This document shows positions 21,610 to 33,294 of a DNA stretch of 64,000 nucleotides, one piece after another. The notes beneath the pieces are model-generated. The model was not told the DNA's origin. It ran no database searches and was given only the letters and a program-made list of their open reading frames with translations. The position numbers were made by a program, and so were the translations under genes. This stretch comes from Diplocarpon mali (Eukaryota; Ascomycota; Leotiomycetes; Helotiales; Drepanopezizaceae). The DNA lies in contig JAENRP010000090.1 in the NCBI GenBank assembly GCA_024741835.1, positions 1-64,000 of the forward strand, given 5' to 3'. How positions within the stretch are numbered: position 1 is the stretch's first letter; each line of letters opens with the position of its first letter.

Positions 21610-22851
21610 ATGCGTCTCTCTCTAGTCGCTGTCGCGGCGACAGCAGCGTGCACATATGCATTCAAAGATACGAGTCCCTTCTTAATGTTTTCGAGCGAGA
21701 GGTACGTTCGCTGCATCTATTCCAGACACCCAAGTTGCATAAATTGTGATAGAGACTGAGATGATCTGAACCTGGAACTGGTTCTTCCATGACACTTTCA
21801 ATGTCCCAGTTCCATTGACTGTTGATGATGTGCTAATATTGATCTAGTCTGCCAACGAAGGACATACCCTCGGCAGAACTTCAGTCCTCGTCCTCGGTAC
21901 TCTCTTCCACCAAACAGCTCCTCGCCTCCTGCCCCTCGGACATCTACCTTGTGCTCGCGCAGCCCTCACTCCTCTCCTCCGAACTACGTGCCCACGCGCA
22001 CCACCTGAAGAATGCAGCCTCTCACCACAGCGTCAAGACACGTCTTGGTGTTTCGGAGGTGGTGGGCGGAACAGTGGCTCACAGGGGCGTGATCGTGGAC
22101 TTCCTCGTCAGGGAATGTGGGGTACAAAGGGTTGCGCTTGGAGAGTGGCAAGGGGATGTCAAGGGGCAGAAGATGGTCATTGATGGGCTATTGCCTGAGA
22201 TTTTGGGGGAGAATAGGAAGGCTCTGATTGAGGATAATGGTGTGTGGCCCTTCCGTTTCTTTATGCCCCGAGAATATCTGCCAGGCTTTGAATATTCGGT
22301 TACTACGGCGGAACTTTGCTGACGGATTCCAAAAACAGACGCACAGCTCTTCTCACTCCTCAAGAATCTCCCCGGTTCGTCGTACACTGTCATCTACCAG
22401 ACGACGCCCGCGGCTGTCGTACCCGTTCAGACGGAGAAGCAGATCGTGTACGAAGCCAGTTTTGCGGAACCGCTTCACATGGATCTCAAGAGGGACCTGT
22501 GGAGCCGCGGGAGAGCGGAGACGAACTCGACCGATTCGAGACCGTTGTTTGAGAAGTATCAGTTCCTCTCGCCTGGTATGTCGCCTTCCCACTTCCTAAT
22601 TCCCATCCACTTCTCCCTATATTATGAATACGCACCCCGAGCTTTGGTGCTTGCGTAAGGCAGAAAAAGAGAGACGGAACAAACTCGGAAAATTACTGAC
22701 AGAGGTAACAGGTCTCTTCATGGGCCTGCTCGTCAGCCTGCTGCTCCTCTCTATTCTCTGGGTGGGCATCAGCGCGATCTCCAGCTTGGAAGTCTCGTAT
22801 GGAGCGTTTGATAAGGAGATGGGTCCTGCGGCGCAAAAGAAACAGCAATAG
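21610..22851 (+). CDS. BIG1: ER membrane protein BIG1, 286 aa, four exons
   Basis: Homologue of yeast Big1, an ER membrane protein needed for normal beta-1,6-glucan and related to the V-ATPase accessory (VOA1/Ac45) family. Exons: 21610-21701, 21848-22239, 22339-22575, 22712-22851; all splice phases join and introns 1 and 2 have good branch sites (GCTAAT, GCTGAC). The N-terminal signal peptide is MRLSLVAVAATAACTYA, followed by the family start KDTSPF and the SLPTKDIPS segment. A single transmembrane helix lies near residues 242-263 (LFMGLLVSLLLLSILWVGI), followed by the typical tail SLEVSYGAFDKEMGPAAQKK. The KKQQ end could act as a dilysine ER signal, which is an inference. Length fits filamentous-fungal orthologues. 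Confidence 0.9.
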
Positions 22852-23577
22852 CCAGCTATTTGAACCCGAGTCTTAGTTTAAGTTTGAGCAGGGAGAACGA
22901 ACGTTAGCCAGGGTCTTTCAGAGGATCAAAGCGTTTGAGCTTGGTATTTATACAGAGTATGCAATGGGACGGCCTTCTGATTTCTTACTTTTCCCTCCTT
23001 GTGTTGATCTCCGATGAGATGTATATGCAACAGGAATGTAGTCAGTCATTCATACCCTCTTTCGAGGTAGAAATATCTTCGGCAATCGTGTACTACTATT
23101 ATGAGTTCCTTGACACTACGGTAGCTCCCATGTAACCAGCATTGGACATACAACAATGCGACACGAGCATCATATATCAGATGCATTACGGAGAGCTGCC
23201 GCCGGCGCGTTAAAAGACTAGAATCGCAAGCGTGGTATGCAGGTACCTCACCTCCGCTCATGGGATCGAACCATTTCTTGGCCTTTTTCTTTCTTTTTCA
23301 GACCGGCCATGCGAGCCTAAGCGTCCTAACTACGAAGAGCCGTTCATTCATTCAATCGAATTTCAAAATGTCTGCCGAACGCCATGCATACCCTCTTCTT
23401 AATCGGGGTTCCGAGTCGCCGCGATACCCTTCATGCCATTTTCTTTTACCACTCCAAACGCCGTTGGATGCCCGCCTTGGCCGAAGTCCGAAGGGAAGCG
23501 GGCAGGCTGATGTCCACAGAACAGCATCAAAAAGAGCGTAACACTAAACAGCACAGCAAAGCACACATGTTTGTTCC
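22852..23577. other. Convergent intergenic region BIG1 / FCF1
   Basis: 726 bp shared by two 3' ends. Nothing gene-like; presumably both 3' UTRs. Confidence 0.7.
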
Positions 23578-24587
23578 TCACTTCTCAGGCGCATCCGGCA
23601 GCCGCTCGATCACGTACTTGCCCCGTGCGACGGAGATGATGGGCACACCAGGGACTTTGCGGATGCGTCGCTTCAGCTCGCGATCGTTGGTCGCTACGAG
23701 GTATATCTTGCTCTTCATAACGCGATCGACGATACAGTCGTCGGCGTAGACGCCTTTGTGCTGTGGAGGGGTGGGTATTAGTGCTTTGGTCTGGAGAAGT
23801 ACGCATATAGTATGGTGTAGCGTGGTATGGTATGGTATTGAGAGGCGAGGGTTATTGTGAGGGAGTGGGAGTGGGAGTGCGGGGGATGAGATGACAAAAG
23901 GGAGGAAAGGAGGGAAGGGAGATAGATGTACATCGCATTGTAACCGCTCCCAACGCTCGTCGCGGGCTATGCGCAGGGCAATCCGGTATTTGGGGCCGAG
24001 TTTCTCAAGTTCGGCTGCGCGTGCTCTTGTCAGCGAGTGTTTGGCTGTATTGGGAGAGAATTCTCGCTCAGAGGAAGACAAACCCATTACGCAGCTGGTG
24101 ATGATGGGGATGCAGTTTGCGTAGAGCGTATCCATCAGCGTTTCCAGCAGCGGGAGCTTGCGCTGTACAGTATGGGAGAGGAAATTCTGGGACTCAGTCA
24201 GCCTAGCCCAGCGCTTTTCTCCTCTCTCTCTCTCTCCCTCTCCTCTATCCATCCTAAACGCCATAGCTTCTGCAGCGCAACTCACCGTATCGAGCAGAAT
24301 CGAATAAGGCGGCACCAGTGCCGTGTTGTACTGGAAGAACAGCGCCGACGACACCTGCGGCACCTTGCGCACAGCCCGGGCCTCGCTCTCCTTCTTCTTG
24401 GCTTCATCTTCTCCTTTTGTTTGATTCTTCTTCAGGCGGGCGTCGTTCTGACCGATGAGCCGCTTGACCTGGAGGGGCTGGTTAGCTGAGGGGCTTCTGA
24501 GGGGAACTTCTCGAAAAAGTCATGTAGAGAGTGTGATGGGCAATTACTTACGGCACCGAACTTGCGCACCCTCTTTGCCGTACCCAT
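23578..24587 (-). CDS. FCF1: Fcf1/Utp24 PIN-domain rRNA-processing nuclease, 195 aa, five exons
   Basis: SSU-processome endonuclease family. Exons: 24587-24552, 24468-24286, 24186-24084, 24014-23932, 23760-23578; each junction keeps frame. The N-terminus MGTAKRVRKFGAVKRLIG is family-typical. The PIN fold runs from about residue 63 and shows the acidic sites ILLDTNF (Asp72), CVMAELEKLGPKYR, YADDCIVDR and YLVATNDRELKRR, then a terminal YVIERLP. The donor of intron 4 is GTACAT, weaker than the others, but both neighbouring exons match the family there. Yeast Fcf1 is 189 aa. ITSC replaces the ITDC I recall of yeast at one acidic position. Acts with Rrp17, encoded 3 kb away, in ribosome assembly. 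Confidence 0.93.
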
Positions 24588-25436
24588 GATGGTGGTAGCG
24601 AGGGCAGAATCGAGTTCTTGTTGCAAGTAATCGAGCGGCGCAACTGTCAACTGTCAACTGTCTCTGTAGTATCTACACCGGGCACGTCTCCATCTCGGTT
24701 CGATAGTGAGAAATATTTCTCCACGGCCGTTCTGCCAGCCGTCACCGCCCGTTGCCCCTTCAACTAAATTTAGATGTCAGTGCATCATCCCCTAAACCCG
24801 ATACGCACTGACAGATGGAATGCAGGAACTGCCATCGTCCAACACGAGAGGAGAAGTCTGCACCGGCAGCTGCTTCCTCTCTTTTGACGTAGGCGAACCC
24901 CTCGCACAACATCTCCATCTCCATCTCCATCTCCATCTTTATCTCCATCTTTATCTTTATCTCTACATCCATCTCCATCTTCATCTTTCCCTCCGTCTCC
25001 GTCTCTCACGTTCGTTCAGCAGCTGTATCTCCCAGCATCCCGCCACCCTGCATCAATCTGCTGCCTCGGATTCGCATTCTTCGCTCCAGATAGCGGCAGA
25101 TACCTCGGAGGAACCTCATTTGGGCTCGAGGCCATCCGGGAGCTGGATATCCTCTGTGTGACGACGAGGCGAGAGAGAAAGATAGCGAGACTGTGCCGCG
25201 AAGCTCTACCGGGCCACGGCATACGATCTCCTGGAGGAATACCCAAGATCTGGTCGCTTGGGGGTGAACTGCAGACGTGGGAACAGAGTCTCGCTGTACG
25301 CGCTGGGCAAGAAACTTGAAAGAATCGAACCAAGCCTTGGCCCTGCGCCTCGCGGAACCTGTCGCAGCTTCACTTCTGCCTACGACTTTGATTCTATATA
25401 TCCCTTTCTCCGCATCGCCAACGATCGACTGCAACA
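24588..25436. promoter_or_regulatory. Divergent intergenic region FCF1 / Csi2-like
   Basis: 849 bp between opposed starts. It contains a hexanucleotide repeat (24910-25010) about 430-530 bp upstream of the Csi2-like ATG. Short frames across it are driven by the repeat. Confidence 0.5.
24910..25010. repeat. Hexanucleotide repeat ATCTCC/ATCTTT
   Basis: About 15 head-to-tail six-base units, mostly CATCTC or CATCTT with single-base variants such as TATCTT and CGTCTC, lying in the upstream region of the Csi2-like gene. Confidence 0.9.
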
Positions 25437-26432
25437 ATGAGCAACAACGACTTGCCCAACCTGGATGCGGCAGTGCAGAACGCGGACGCAGCGGCGTCGT
25501 CTTCGGCTTCTGCGGAACCATCGTCTTCTGCTGCCGCTGCCACCCCGTCCATCACCGGTTCTGGGACTTCGGGCAAGGCTTCGGGGGCGGCGAGTATCAC
25601 CGGAACTGCGACTACAACGACCGGCGCCGGCTTGACGGGTCTCCCTACACTCTCGAATGCAATTCAGCCCGTCACGGCCACCATTCCACCCACTACCAAT
25701 GCACCATTTATGAAGGAGAGTAGCCTACCAGAGGGAACAGTCTTCATCGTTGTCGGAGCCATCCTCGGCTTCATGGCCCTGAGTGTGTTGCTCTGGCGCG
25801 GCCTCGTAGCATGGTCTCTCCATCGCTCGGTTCAACGCGCCTCTCAACACCGCAACGTGGTCGATACAAAAGCCATGTTCCGCTCTCCCGCTCCTGCAGC
25901 ACCTTTCTACAAATATTCCGACCGGGACTCGACCGTCTCCGTCTCGGGTAACGCAGCCAAAGGCGGCAGGAGGCCCGCTCGTCCAACAACAGCCAACGGT
26001 GGAGCCGATAGAGCCAGTCTATTCTTCTCTCCCACCGCTGGCGCGGCAGGAGGCGGTCTTGCGCAACCCGGAAACCGCGGCAGCAGCTATCTTCCTGCTG
26101 GATACTACGCTTCCGGCACAGCTGCAGCCGCGAACGGCTCTTCGCAAGTCCATCTCGGGCAAGGCCAGCCAGCCATCTCTCTTACAAATCTTAGACCCGA
26201 GTCCCAGGGCTACAACCGCGCTAGAAGTATGGGACATTCGCCGCCTGACAGTCCTTTTCTTGTCGGCGAGAGGAACCACATGGCTTCGTCGAGTACTCTG
26301 AATCTGAGTCACGGCTATGGAGGGAATGAGAGGGCCCCAAGTGCTTATCTGGAAGATATGTTCGATAGTGACCCTGTGCCGCCTCTGCCCGGGCATGAAA
26401 GAGGACATGCGAACAGTCAGCCAAGACTCTAG
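25437..26432 (+). CDS. Csi2-like single-pass membrane protein, 331 aa, intronless
   Basis: A type I/III-like membrane protein. Residues 1-95 are very rich in Ser, Thr, Ala and Gly (likely O-mannosylated) without a classical signal peptide. SSLPEGTVFIVVGAILGF leads into one transmembrane helix at about 101-123, followed by LLWRGLVAWSLHRSVQRA. A long, serine-rich cytoplasmic tail has several SPP/RSP sites and ends PVPPLPGHERGHANS. The block before and through the helix resembles the fungal proteins annotated as Csi2, linked in yeast to chitin synthesis and bud growth; that name is tentative. The start context is CAACAATG. It is divergent from FCF1. Confidence 0.8.
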   Translation: MSNNDLPNLDAAVQNADAAASSSASAEPSSSAAAATPSITGSGTSGKASGAASITGTATTTTGAGLTGLPTLSNAIQPVTATIPPTTNAPFMKESSLPEGTVFIVVGAILGFMALSVLLWRGLVAWSLHRSVQRASQHRNVVDTKAMFRSPAPAAPFYKYSDRDSTVSVSGNAAKGGRRPARPTTANGGADRASLFFSPTAGAAGGGLAQPGNRGSSYLPAGYYASGTAAAANGSSQVHLGQGQPAISLTNLRPESQGYNRARSMGHSPPDSPFLVGERNHMASSSTLNLSHGYGGNERAPSAYLEDMFDSDPVPPLPGHERGHANSQPRL

Positions 26433-29171
26433 GAGGGGTACGGATGTATGGAATTGCAAATGTGAATATCGTTCTTTCAACTGCTTTACAGGCGTGTGGC
26501 GTTTTTTCTTCATCCCTGCATGGCTGGAATGTGGGGCTTCTTGCATTGCATTACATTGCATATGGGGGGGCTTACTGTCGATGTATGCATTTCTGGCAAG
26601 GGGATGTTCGCTTTCAGAGGACTAGGCATACGTTGGATAGTGATGCGAGTGAGTGGACAGGGTCAGATAGGTGACAGGGACGTGTATATAGTAATGCAGA
26701 GGCCTGGCCTGATAATACAAGATCGTTTGCAATTTCTCTTCTTTTTCGTTCACGCTGCGGTGCTTGATGCTGGTTGCTTCATCATCCATGGATGCGAAAC
26801 AACCATAATTGTAGAACTTCACCTGAAAGCTGGATAGGGCTTAAGCTATCAAGTGAGCCTTAGTGAGCCAGTGAGGCGCAAGGACAACAGCACTTTAAGG
26901 GGTGCAGAAGTATTTGAGGAGTTGATGTTGATGCGAATCCAGCAATTAAAAATGTGAATATAGATATGTAAGCTGGCATCAGCCCTGAATGCACTAGTGC
27001 TGATCGCGTGTGAAAGGATGCTTCTATATCAAGTGATAAGTTGAACTTATTAATTTACTTGATATCAGCGCTTGGGCTTGAACTTCACACGGATTGACCG
27101 TACGTGGGACTACCAGCGCGCCTGAGGACAACAGCTGCTCAGATGATGTTGTTCCTTGAGGCTTTAGCATTCTATGCTGCTGTTTTTGCTGATGTTGTTT
27201 ACAGTCCTGCGACTTGTTCAGCTAGCGACTAATCAAACTCGCGAGACTCTTCACGTACTCGGAGAAGAGAGCTAGCTATCCTAGGTATCTGAGATTTGCG
27301 TTTCTACTAGGGAGGTGTTTAGGAGTGTGTATTGAAAGGATAATCCACGGTGAATTTGGGGACACTGTATTTGATTAGCAATTATCTCATGTAAACCTCT
27401 GATCTTCGCCATACACGATTTTGCGTAGATTGAGAAGGATAAGTTAGTTTTGACCTATGATAATCTGCTATAAGTGATCTTCTCAACAACCATGTATTCT
27501 TTCAATAAATGTGTTTTCATAAGTAATATATTCATAAGTCATTAGTTATAAGTAGCGCAGTACAGAAGATTACCTTGTTGCTTCTCTAGGCGAGAACTAG
27601 ATCTAATATTGATAGCCGGCGCTAGCTTTGCGGTCGTAAGCTTGCAGCATGAGAATGCCGCTGTCGGGTGTCAGGTTGTAATTTAAGATTTCCGCGTTGT
27701 GGAGATTGAGAAAGCTCCTTGAGTTAGACGGAAATGGATGGTATCTGACACAGAAGGTGTTTGAAAATATTGGTGGACTCTAATGCTAGGCTGATCCATC
27801 ATCCAAAAGAGCTAGTGGATGGACGTACTATCTACTCGGATCAAAATTATGCTCGCTTCACAAAGTTATAGCACTCTTAAGGAATGATTTGGCCTCAATG
27901 TGTATTGTTTTGAGCATTCAGCATGCAGTACCGATTTCCTGCTTAAATCACTGTTTCTTACACACAGTCTTGTTACTTGTACCCGTTATGTTTAAATCAT
28001 TCCTGCCTCACATAGATTTGCCCACAAATAATGATCGAAATTTGGTCGGGCCGGGATAAGGGGAGGGGGGTAAGTCAGACTATCACAGACTTGATATCAA
28101 GCTACGGCTAAGAAAGTAATTATACTCCGCAGAGGTATTTCTCCCGTATGAAGATATGCCCTAGTGCTTTCTTCAAGTACAAATCGGTGTTACTTATTTT
28201 CAAAATGGCGCTCTTAACTGTCGAAATTAAATTTAACAATAATAGAAACTCAGGTCATTATCCTACAGACGCTAAGGGTGAGCATCGAGTGTTTAGCATC
28301 ACTAGCCGACCTCTCCAGTACACTAAACAGTCCTGGTATATAGATGGACCGCACATGCATAGTAGTAATGGTCCCGGAAAATTTGGTATATGATGGCAGT
28401 AGTGAGCTAAGGTCTCTGCCTTTCGCGTCGCGCCTAAATAATTTGTGGAATAGGATACTGTCAAGCTGTTCAGTAACAGCGGTCGAAATCAGCCTCATGA
28501 GTTCGCAATTCAAAATACCTTTAGAGTGTACAGTATCCCTCACTCCAAGATCTTCCTCAGTGGAAATGGGTTGTCGACCTCTAAAGAGAGGTTCGAAAAT
28601 CAAATTTCAAGTACGTCGGCGTCACTTCGCGTCAGTCTCGCTTAAACGAGTGGAAGTAAACATTGCTCGAGGTGCCGAGAAATGAGTCATTTTAGGGCCC
28701 CAACATAGAAAGCGAATAAACTAGCAATTTCTGGGAAGGTATTATCTGGTATAGTGGACCGAATGGTAAGAATTTCCGGGCTATGGGGTTAGTAGGGCTG
28801 TCGTAAATGGTAAACCAAGCTAAATGCTTCTACTTGCATGTAAATATCAAGTTGGTAGAGAACCAGAACAGGCCGGTTGAGATATCAAGGCTATAGGTAA
28901 AATACAAAAACTATTGCTCCAGCTCTTATTACCGTCTGTCAGCTGAGCGTCGCCTCTGGCTACAAACTTGAAATGCAATCAATTTTAGCTAAATTTTGAA
29001 GGTGAAGCACGGCGATATCAAGGCTGAAGGCTTGCGGGACAATTTTTTCAATTACATCGCAAATTGAAACCTATAGAAGCCTACACCACAAGATTCGTCC
29101 TCAAACCCTACACCAGTGAAAGCCACGAGCCCCAAGATTTCCCTCCAAGCTCAGAAGCAGCAACGTCAAGA
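26433..29171. other. Gene-poor region
   Basis: 2.7 kb without a supportable gene. Two overlapping frames at 28250-28685 (a 113-aa ATG frame on + from 28344 and a 117-aa frame on - lacking ATG) have no recognisable motif and cannot both be real. Base composition falls towards AT. Confidence 0.5.
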
Positions 29172-29692
29172 ATGCCGATACCCACGCGCACGCAACGTAT
29201 CGCGGCAATATCAAAGCATCTCGCAAACATTTTGTTGATCGTCGCAAAGCCAGATACCACCGACACAAAGCTACAAGAGATCGAAAATCACCTTGAGCAC
29301 CTGAGCAGAGAGCTCACCCCGGAACCCCCGGGATCGAAGACGCCTATGACATCCAGGAAATCCAGAAGACCAAACATACCCATGAAATCAATGAAATCCA
29401 CGAAATCCACGAAATCTAGGAATAAAATCCCACAGCGTCTCAGCTTCAAGATCAAACCAGACGATCGAAGAGCCGACGTATTCGCTGCGCCATCCGACGA
29501 TGTCAAGACAGCGGCTAGGAGCAGGGAGACAGCCATTGCTCACGAAAGGAACTACATGGAGTGAGTCCCTATGCCCGCTACTCGGGGTAGGCTCTGCCAA
29601 GATTCCTAAGTCTGCTGAGGGAGACGGAGGCGAATGAGAGGCAGAGATCGGGAGTGAAGGAGGAAGGAGAACTCAAGATGGAGATAGATTGA
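29172..29692 (+). CDS. Small basic hypothetical protein, 159 aa, two exons
   Basis: Exon 1 is 29172-29560 and exon 2 is 29602-29692 (alternative acceptor at 29610, giving 156 aa); the donor is a perfect GTGAGT at 29561 and both acceptors keep frame. The protein begins MPIPTRTQRIAAISKHL and has a predicted helical N-half (HLANILLI, LQEIENHLEHLSREL). A lysine/serine patch (KSMKSTKSTKSRNK) suggests nucleic-acid or nuclear function. It ends in a charged helix (LLRETEANERQR) that exists only if the intron is removed, which supports the model. The frame is open upstream to 29064 but without an ATG. No family recognised. It stands alone in AT-rich DNA. Confidence 0.55.
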
Positions 29693-30843
29693 AGGGATCA
29701 AGTATTGCATCTGAGAGTGCGTGGCGAACAGAAACTTATCCTATCAAGGTACATCTAGAACGGACTTTGAAGCGATGCTATGATATGGTTTTAGTAGTCA
29801 CTGATCAAGACATATCAAAGCAATCTTCCTGTCCTATCCAAGGTGCTAAGACTACGCTGTTTTCTATCTTTTGGAATTGATTCTGATCCTTTTTGATGCT
29901 GTCGAAATTCAACATGGCGAATCTGTTTACATACGATGCCCCTCTCGTACTTCCTTCCATGTATTCCTCTTCTCCGCTGTTCCCTTAATTATGAGGCCGC
30001 CAAGCCGCGACGCTATTGAGCTGAATTTACTTCTCTATATACTACACCATAGTACACAGCAGGATGTAGCTGAGGTCAACGGTTCGAAGGAAGTTTGCCG
30101 AGTGTCAAGATCGTGGAGTCTGGGCGACAGTACCGTGGGTCAATACTGGAATATTTTCCCTACGATGTTTGAAAATCAATCGAATGGTTGTGTGATGAGA
30201 TCTGAGATATAGAAATAGATCAATCCTCCCAGAGAAATTACATATTGATTATGTGCCAGCCAACCTTTCAGCCGGAAGGCCGAGAGAGTAGGCCGTGCGT
30301 GCTTCACCTCTGTCGTTACAAAGCCTAGAACAAATCTTTCAGTTAAACCTTTGTAGAAATTTTTAGTGGAATATCCAGCTCGAATTCTTCTCACTTATTA
30401 TCAGCACTATAAAAGATTGAGATGATTGGGTTTCAACATTAACGAGTGTAATTGATATTAGAACTCCACATATTCCACACTTGCATGTGTAGATCCTACC
30501 GAAAGCTCCACGGGAAAGTTGAATTGAAAGAAAACTTGAGAGCTAATTGCCATGGAGCTTTTGATGTCTCAAGTCCGCTCTACTTCAAAAGTTCTGCAGT
30601 AGATATGCAAAATCAACAATTTGACTAGCCCCTCGATGCTTCCGATCAGCTCCATACTCTCCTGATACTTCTCGCTCTTCTCACATTCTAAACGTGCATC
30701 AATGCTAGGCCAACCAAATAAGAGCCGCAAGAAGCAAGCTCTTCTGCTGCTCTTCGCCTCCGACTACAAGATCCTTCGGCACCCCATCCGTGATCAATTT
30801 TCTCTATATCTAGACTGTCCGCGATCTCTCTCTCTACCAAGTG
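29693..30843. other. Intergenic, no gene seen
   Basis: AT-rich, with only short frames; nothing recognisable. Confidence 0.6.
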
Positions 30844-31213
30844 CTAGCATCTGGCCTGGGCTTTCTCCTCCTTTTCGGCTGCGATATCAGAGGCAAAACA
30901 TGCCAGGACTGCTTCTGTCGCTGGCGAATGGAGAGCGGTAGCTGGATGTGGTGTAAAAGCAATATGCTTTGTGAACTCTCCATGGGTGCGTATAAGCGGG
31001 AAGTCTTTCACTGCTTCAATACCGAATCTAAATAACAATCTTAGCTCATGAGCCGTGTCTCTCAAGAAAAGGCGCCTACGTCCTTACGAGTTGCTCGCGC
31101 TGCTCCAGCGAGCCCCAGTCGAAGAAATCCCAGATCCTCGACGGGTCTCCGGCTCCGAGCCCCCAGTAGACTCGACGCGGAGCGCCGGGCGCTGTAGCAA
31201 TCGACTCGTAGAT
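30844..31213 (-). pseudogene. Broken ABM-type (antibiotic biosynthesis monooxygenase-like) protein fragment
   Basis: Two minus-strand segments look like parts of a small fungal alpha/beta-barrel ABM protein. 31213-31088 reads ESIATAP, then RVYWGLGAGDPSRIWDFFDW (the family's YWG..EDP..LW.F..WDS pattern), ending at a GTAAGG donor. 31026-30844 reads VKDFPLIRTHGEFTKHIAF, then SPATEAVLACFASD, to a stop. The intervening piece has an acceptor TTATTTAG, but the phases do not join (one base out), and TAA lies directly before the first segment. The first segment is a GC-rich patch in AT-rich surroundings. So: a decayed gene, or a sequencing error in a real one. Confidence 0.45.
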
Positions 31214-32667
31214 TTATGATAAGGATCTGGCCTTCTCCAACTGTTTAGCTTATCGTAACGATACTAGGATCCACGCCCATTTATCCGAACTCTGTAATTG
31301 TCATTGTAGGTCTTTGTCCTCTGGCGGTAGTTGGGCAGAAGGTAGTTGTTAGGGAAAACTGGAATGATGTTTGGTTAATACGTAGTTGCTTTGTTGCAAA
31401 CCGATCTAAACAAGAGCAAATTGCAAATTCTTACGTAGAATGAGCCCCTGATCAATAGCTGTGTGATCCTAAAAAGGCAGCTAAGTAAAGACGGAGAACT
31501 TCCCTTCTTGCCGACAACAAATACACCTTCGACGAATCACTCCAATGAAATAAGAACAAGATATATTTATTTGAAGATCTTACTTTCATCTCCTAGCTTA
31601 GTGTCTTTTTATGCACTGACTCCTTCGAAACTCCTTTTATAGAGTTCTCATTTTTCGGCTCTCTTCAGTATCGCGGCTGATTTAAAGTTGTCACGTGATA
31701 TGGCGGATGAAGACTTCCTGCCATCGTAGCTCATGCGAAGCACTATCACGCCTCATCTAGGGCCTCATATTATTGAAAATATATGGAGATAATACTTATA
31801 GACTTGACTGACCCGAGATCCTTACAAGTCTGTACCTCTTTACAGCCGGAATGAACGATGTCTTCGGAAAAAAACAAAGTCGCGCCAGTGCCATGTTATA
31901 AACGGATACCTCAAGAACCGTCAGCTTCTCGGCAGAATCTAGAAAGCAATATTTGTATCGCATTGGTATTTGACTCAAGCTCTGCCAGCTTTACCCCTCA
32001 GAAACAACATGCATCTTTGAAGTGATCATAGTAGCATGGCAAGCTGTTCAATTTCAGATGCGACTGCTTTACAATCAATATTTCAATGAACATGAGTTCT
32101 TTACTCATGATTGAAGATCAAATGCCATTCCTTTGCTCAAAGATGTAGTAGCACAAGCTCTGGCTACACTTTTGTCGGCTCGCTTGAGCAGTCTAGAAGG
32201 CTGAGGAGAAATCAGATTGCTTGGCTGTAGGTAGAGTGAGCCTGCTGAGCAATTAGAGACATTACGCATCAGAAAAGAGCTTCTGAGAATGAGCTCAGAT
32301 ATAATTACTAGAGGCAAGTAGCATTCAATGGTTATGTCTGTGTTCCGAAATTCTGTGTTGACGGAACAGCTCTACCTGACCAGAGGGTTACGATTTTTAA
32401 ATAACAACCATACGTAGCCATAGTTACAATAAAAAGTGTTGGTTCATGAAGAAATTCATCTATTATTTCTTTCTTAGGCTGGATACTTGAGAACCCTGGC
32501 TTGCTCGTATATCTGTATATCTAGTGCTGTAGCTGACTGGACCTCGTCAACACCTCATTGGTTATTCCAGACTTTTGGCTTTATAACCATGGAAGAGGCC
32601 CAGAGCAGAGTTTGGGATGGAAAATATTTTGATTGCTTCACGCAGCTGTCTCCATTATCATAAATGC
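31214..32667. other. Intergenic, no gene seen
   Basis: AT-rich with no ORF of note. Confidence 0.6.
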
Positions 32668-33294
32668 CTAGCGTAGTCTTGACCAGACTAAATTCACCTC
32701 CCCATTCCCGCATTGCCATCGAGCTAGAATGTCAGAATAAGTTAGCATTCCCCCACGAAACGTCAACATTCCACCAAGGGATCTGTTACTGAGCTCGACA
32801 GCTGCCAGAGGATTTATGAAAAGAAAGCCCACCTTGGGTCGTTTTGGGAGTACCACGCTTGTCGGAGATGCAGCCTCTCGCTTTCTGGAGGGGGTTTCGA
32901 ACGCGGGAAAATCCGCATGTAGGCTTAGCTGGCGAGATATGGCCGATGAATCGCTCATGGTGCTTTGGCTTCCCAAGGGGTATTGCTCTCTGTCCGTCTC
33001 GAGTGCTGAGACTGATCGAGTGGCGTTCTCCCTCAGCTGAAATACCGTGTTGTAATTTCGAGACTGTTGTTGGGCCGTCGAGTTGGTCGCCTGAGAAAGT
33101 GAGGGCGGAGAGTAGTGGAGGCTGACAGCTCGAGTATCTGGGCTCGCATCCGAGGCTTTCACGTCACGGCTCTGAGCCGCGAAGGCGGCTTTGTCGAGCG
33201 CAGTGGATTTATCGCATCGTCCAGCAATATTATGCGTGGTGGCTTGTTCAGATTCCGAGTCAGCGTCGTAGTTCAGTGCCTCGATAACGGCCAT
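32668..33294 (-). CDS. Hypothetical Ser-rich protein, 208 aa
   Basis: A single open frame from ATG at 33294 (context ACTAAAATGG) to TAG at 32668. It begins MAVIEALNYDADSESEQ. The middle is Ser/Gln/Ala-rich and apparently disordered. There is a short basic segment with SRKREAASPTSVVLPKRPK (a possible bipartite nuclear signal, about residues 136-154), then a less polar end with GGMLTFRGGMLTYSD. No domain recognised. The change of character after FLFINP could mean an unrecognised intron or that only the first part is real. Its nearest likely-intact neighbours are about 1.7 kb (downstream) and 3 kb (upstream) away. Confidence 0.45.
   Translation of the reverse strand: MAVIEALNYDADSESEQATTHNIAGRCDKSTALDKAAFAAQSRDVKASDASPDTRAVSLHYSPPSLSQATNSTAQQQSRNYNTVFQLRENATRSVSALETDREQYPLGSQSTMSDSSAISRQLSLHADFPAFETPSRKREAASPTSVVLPKRPKVGFLFINPLAAVELSNRSLGGMLTFRGGMLTYSDILARWQCGNGEVNLVWSRLR

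Noticed and set aside
28250..28685. Two opposed frames of 113 and 117 aa
   Set aside because: Neither has a recognisable feature; the minus one lacks ATG; they cannot both code.
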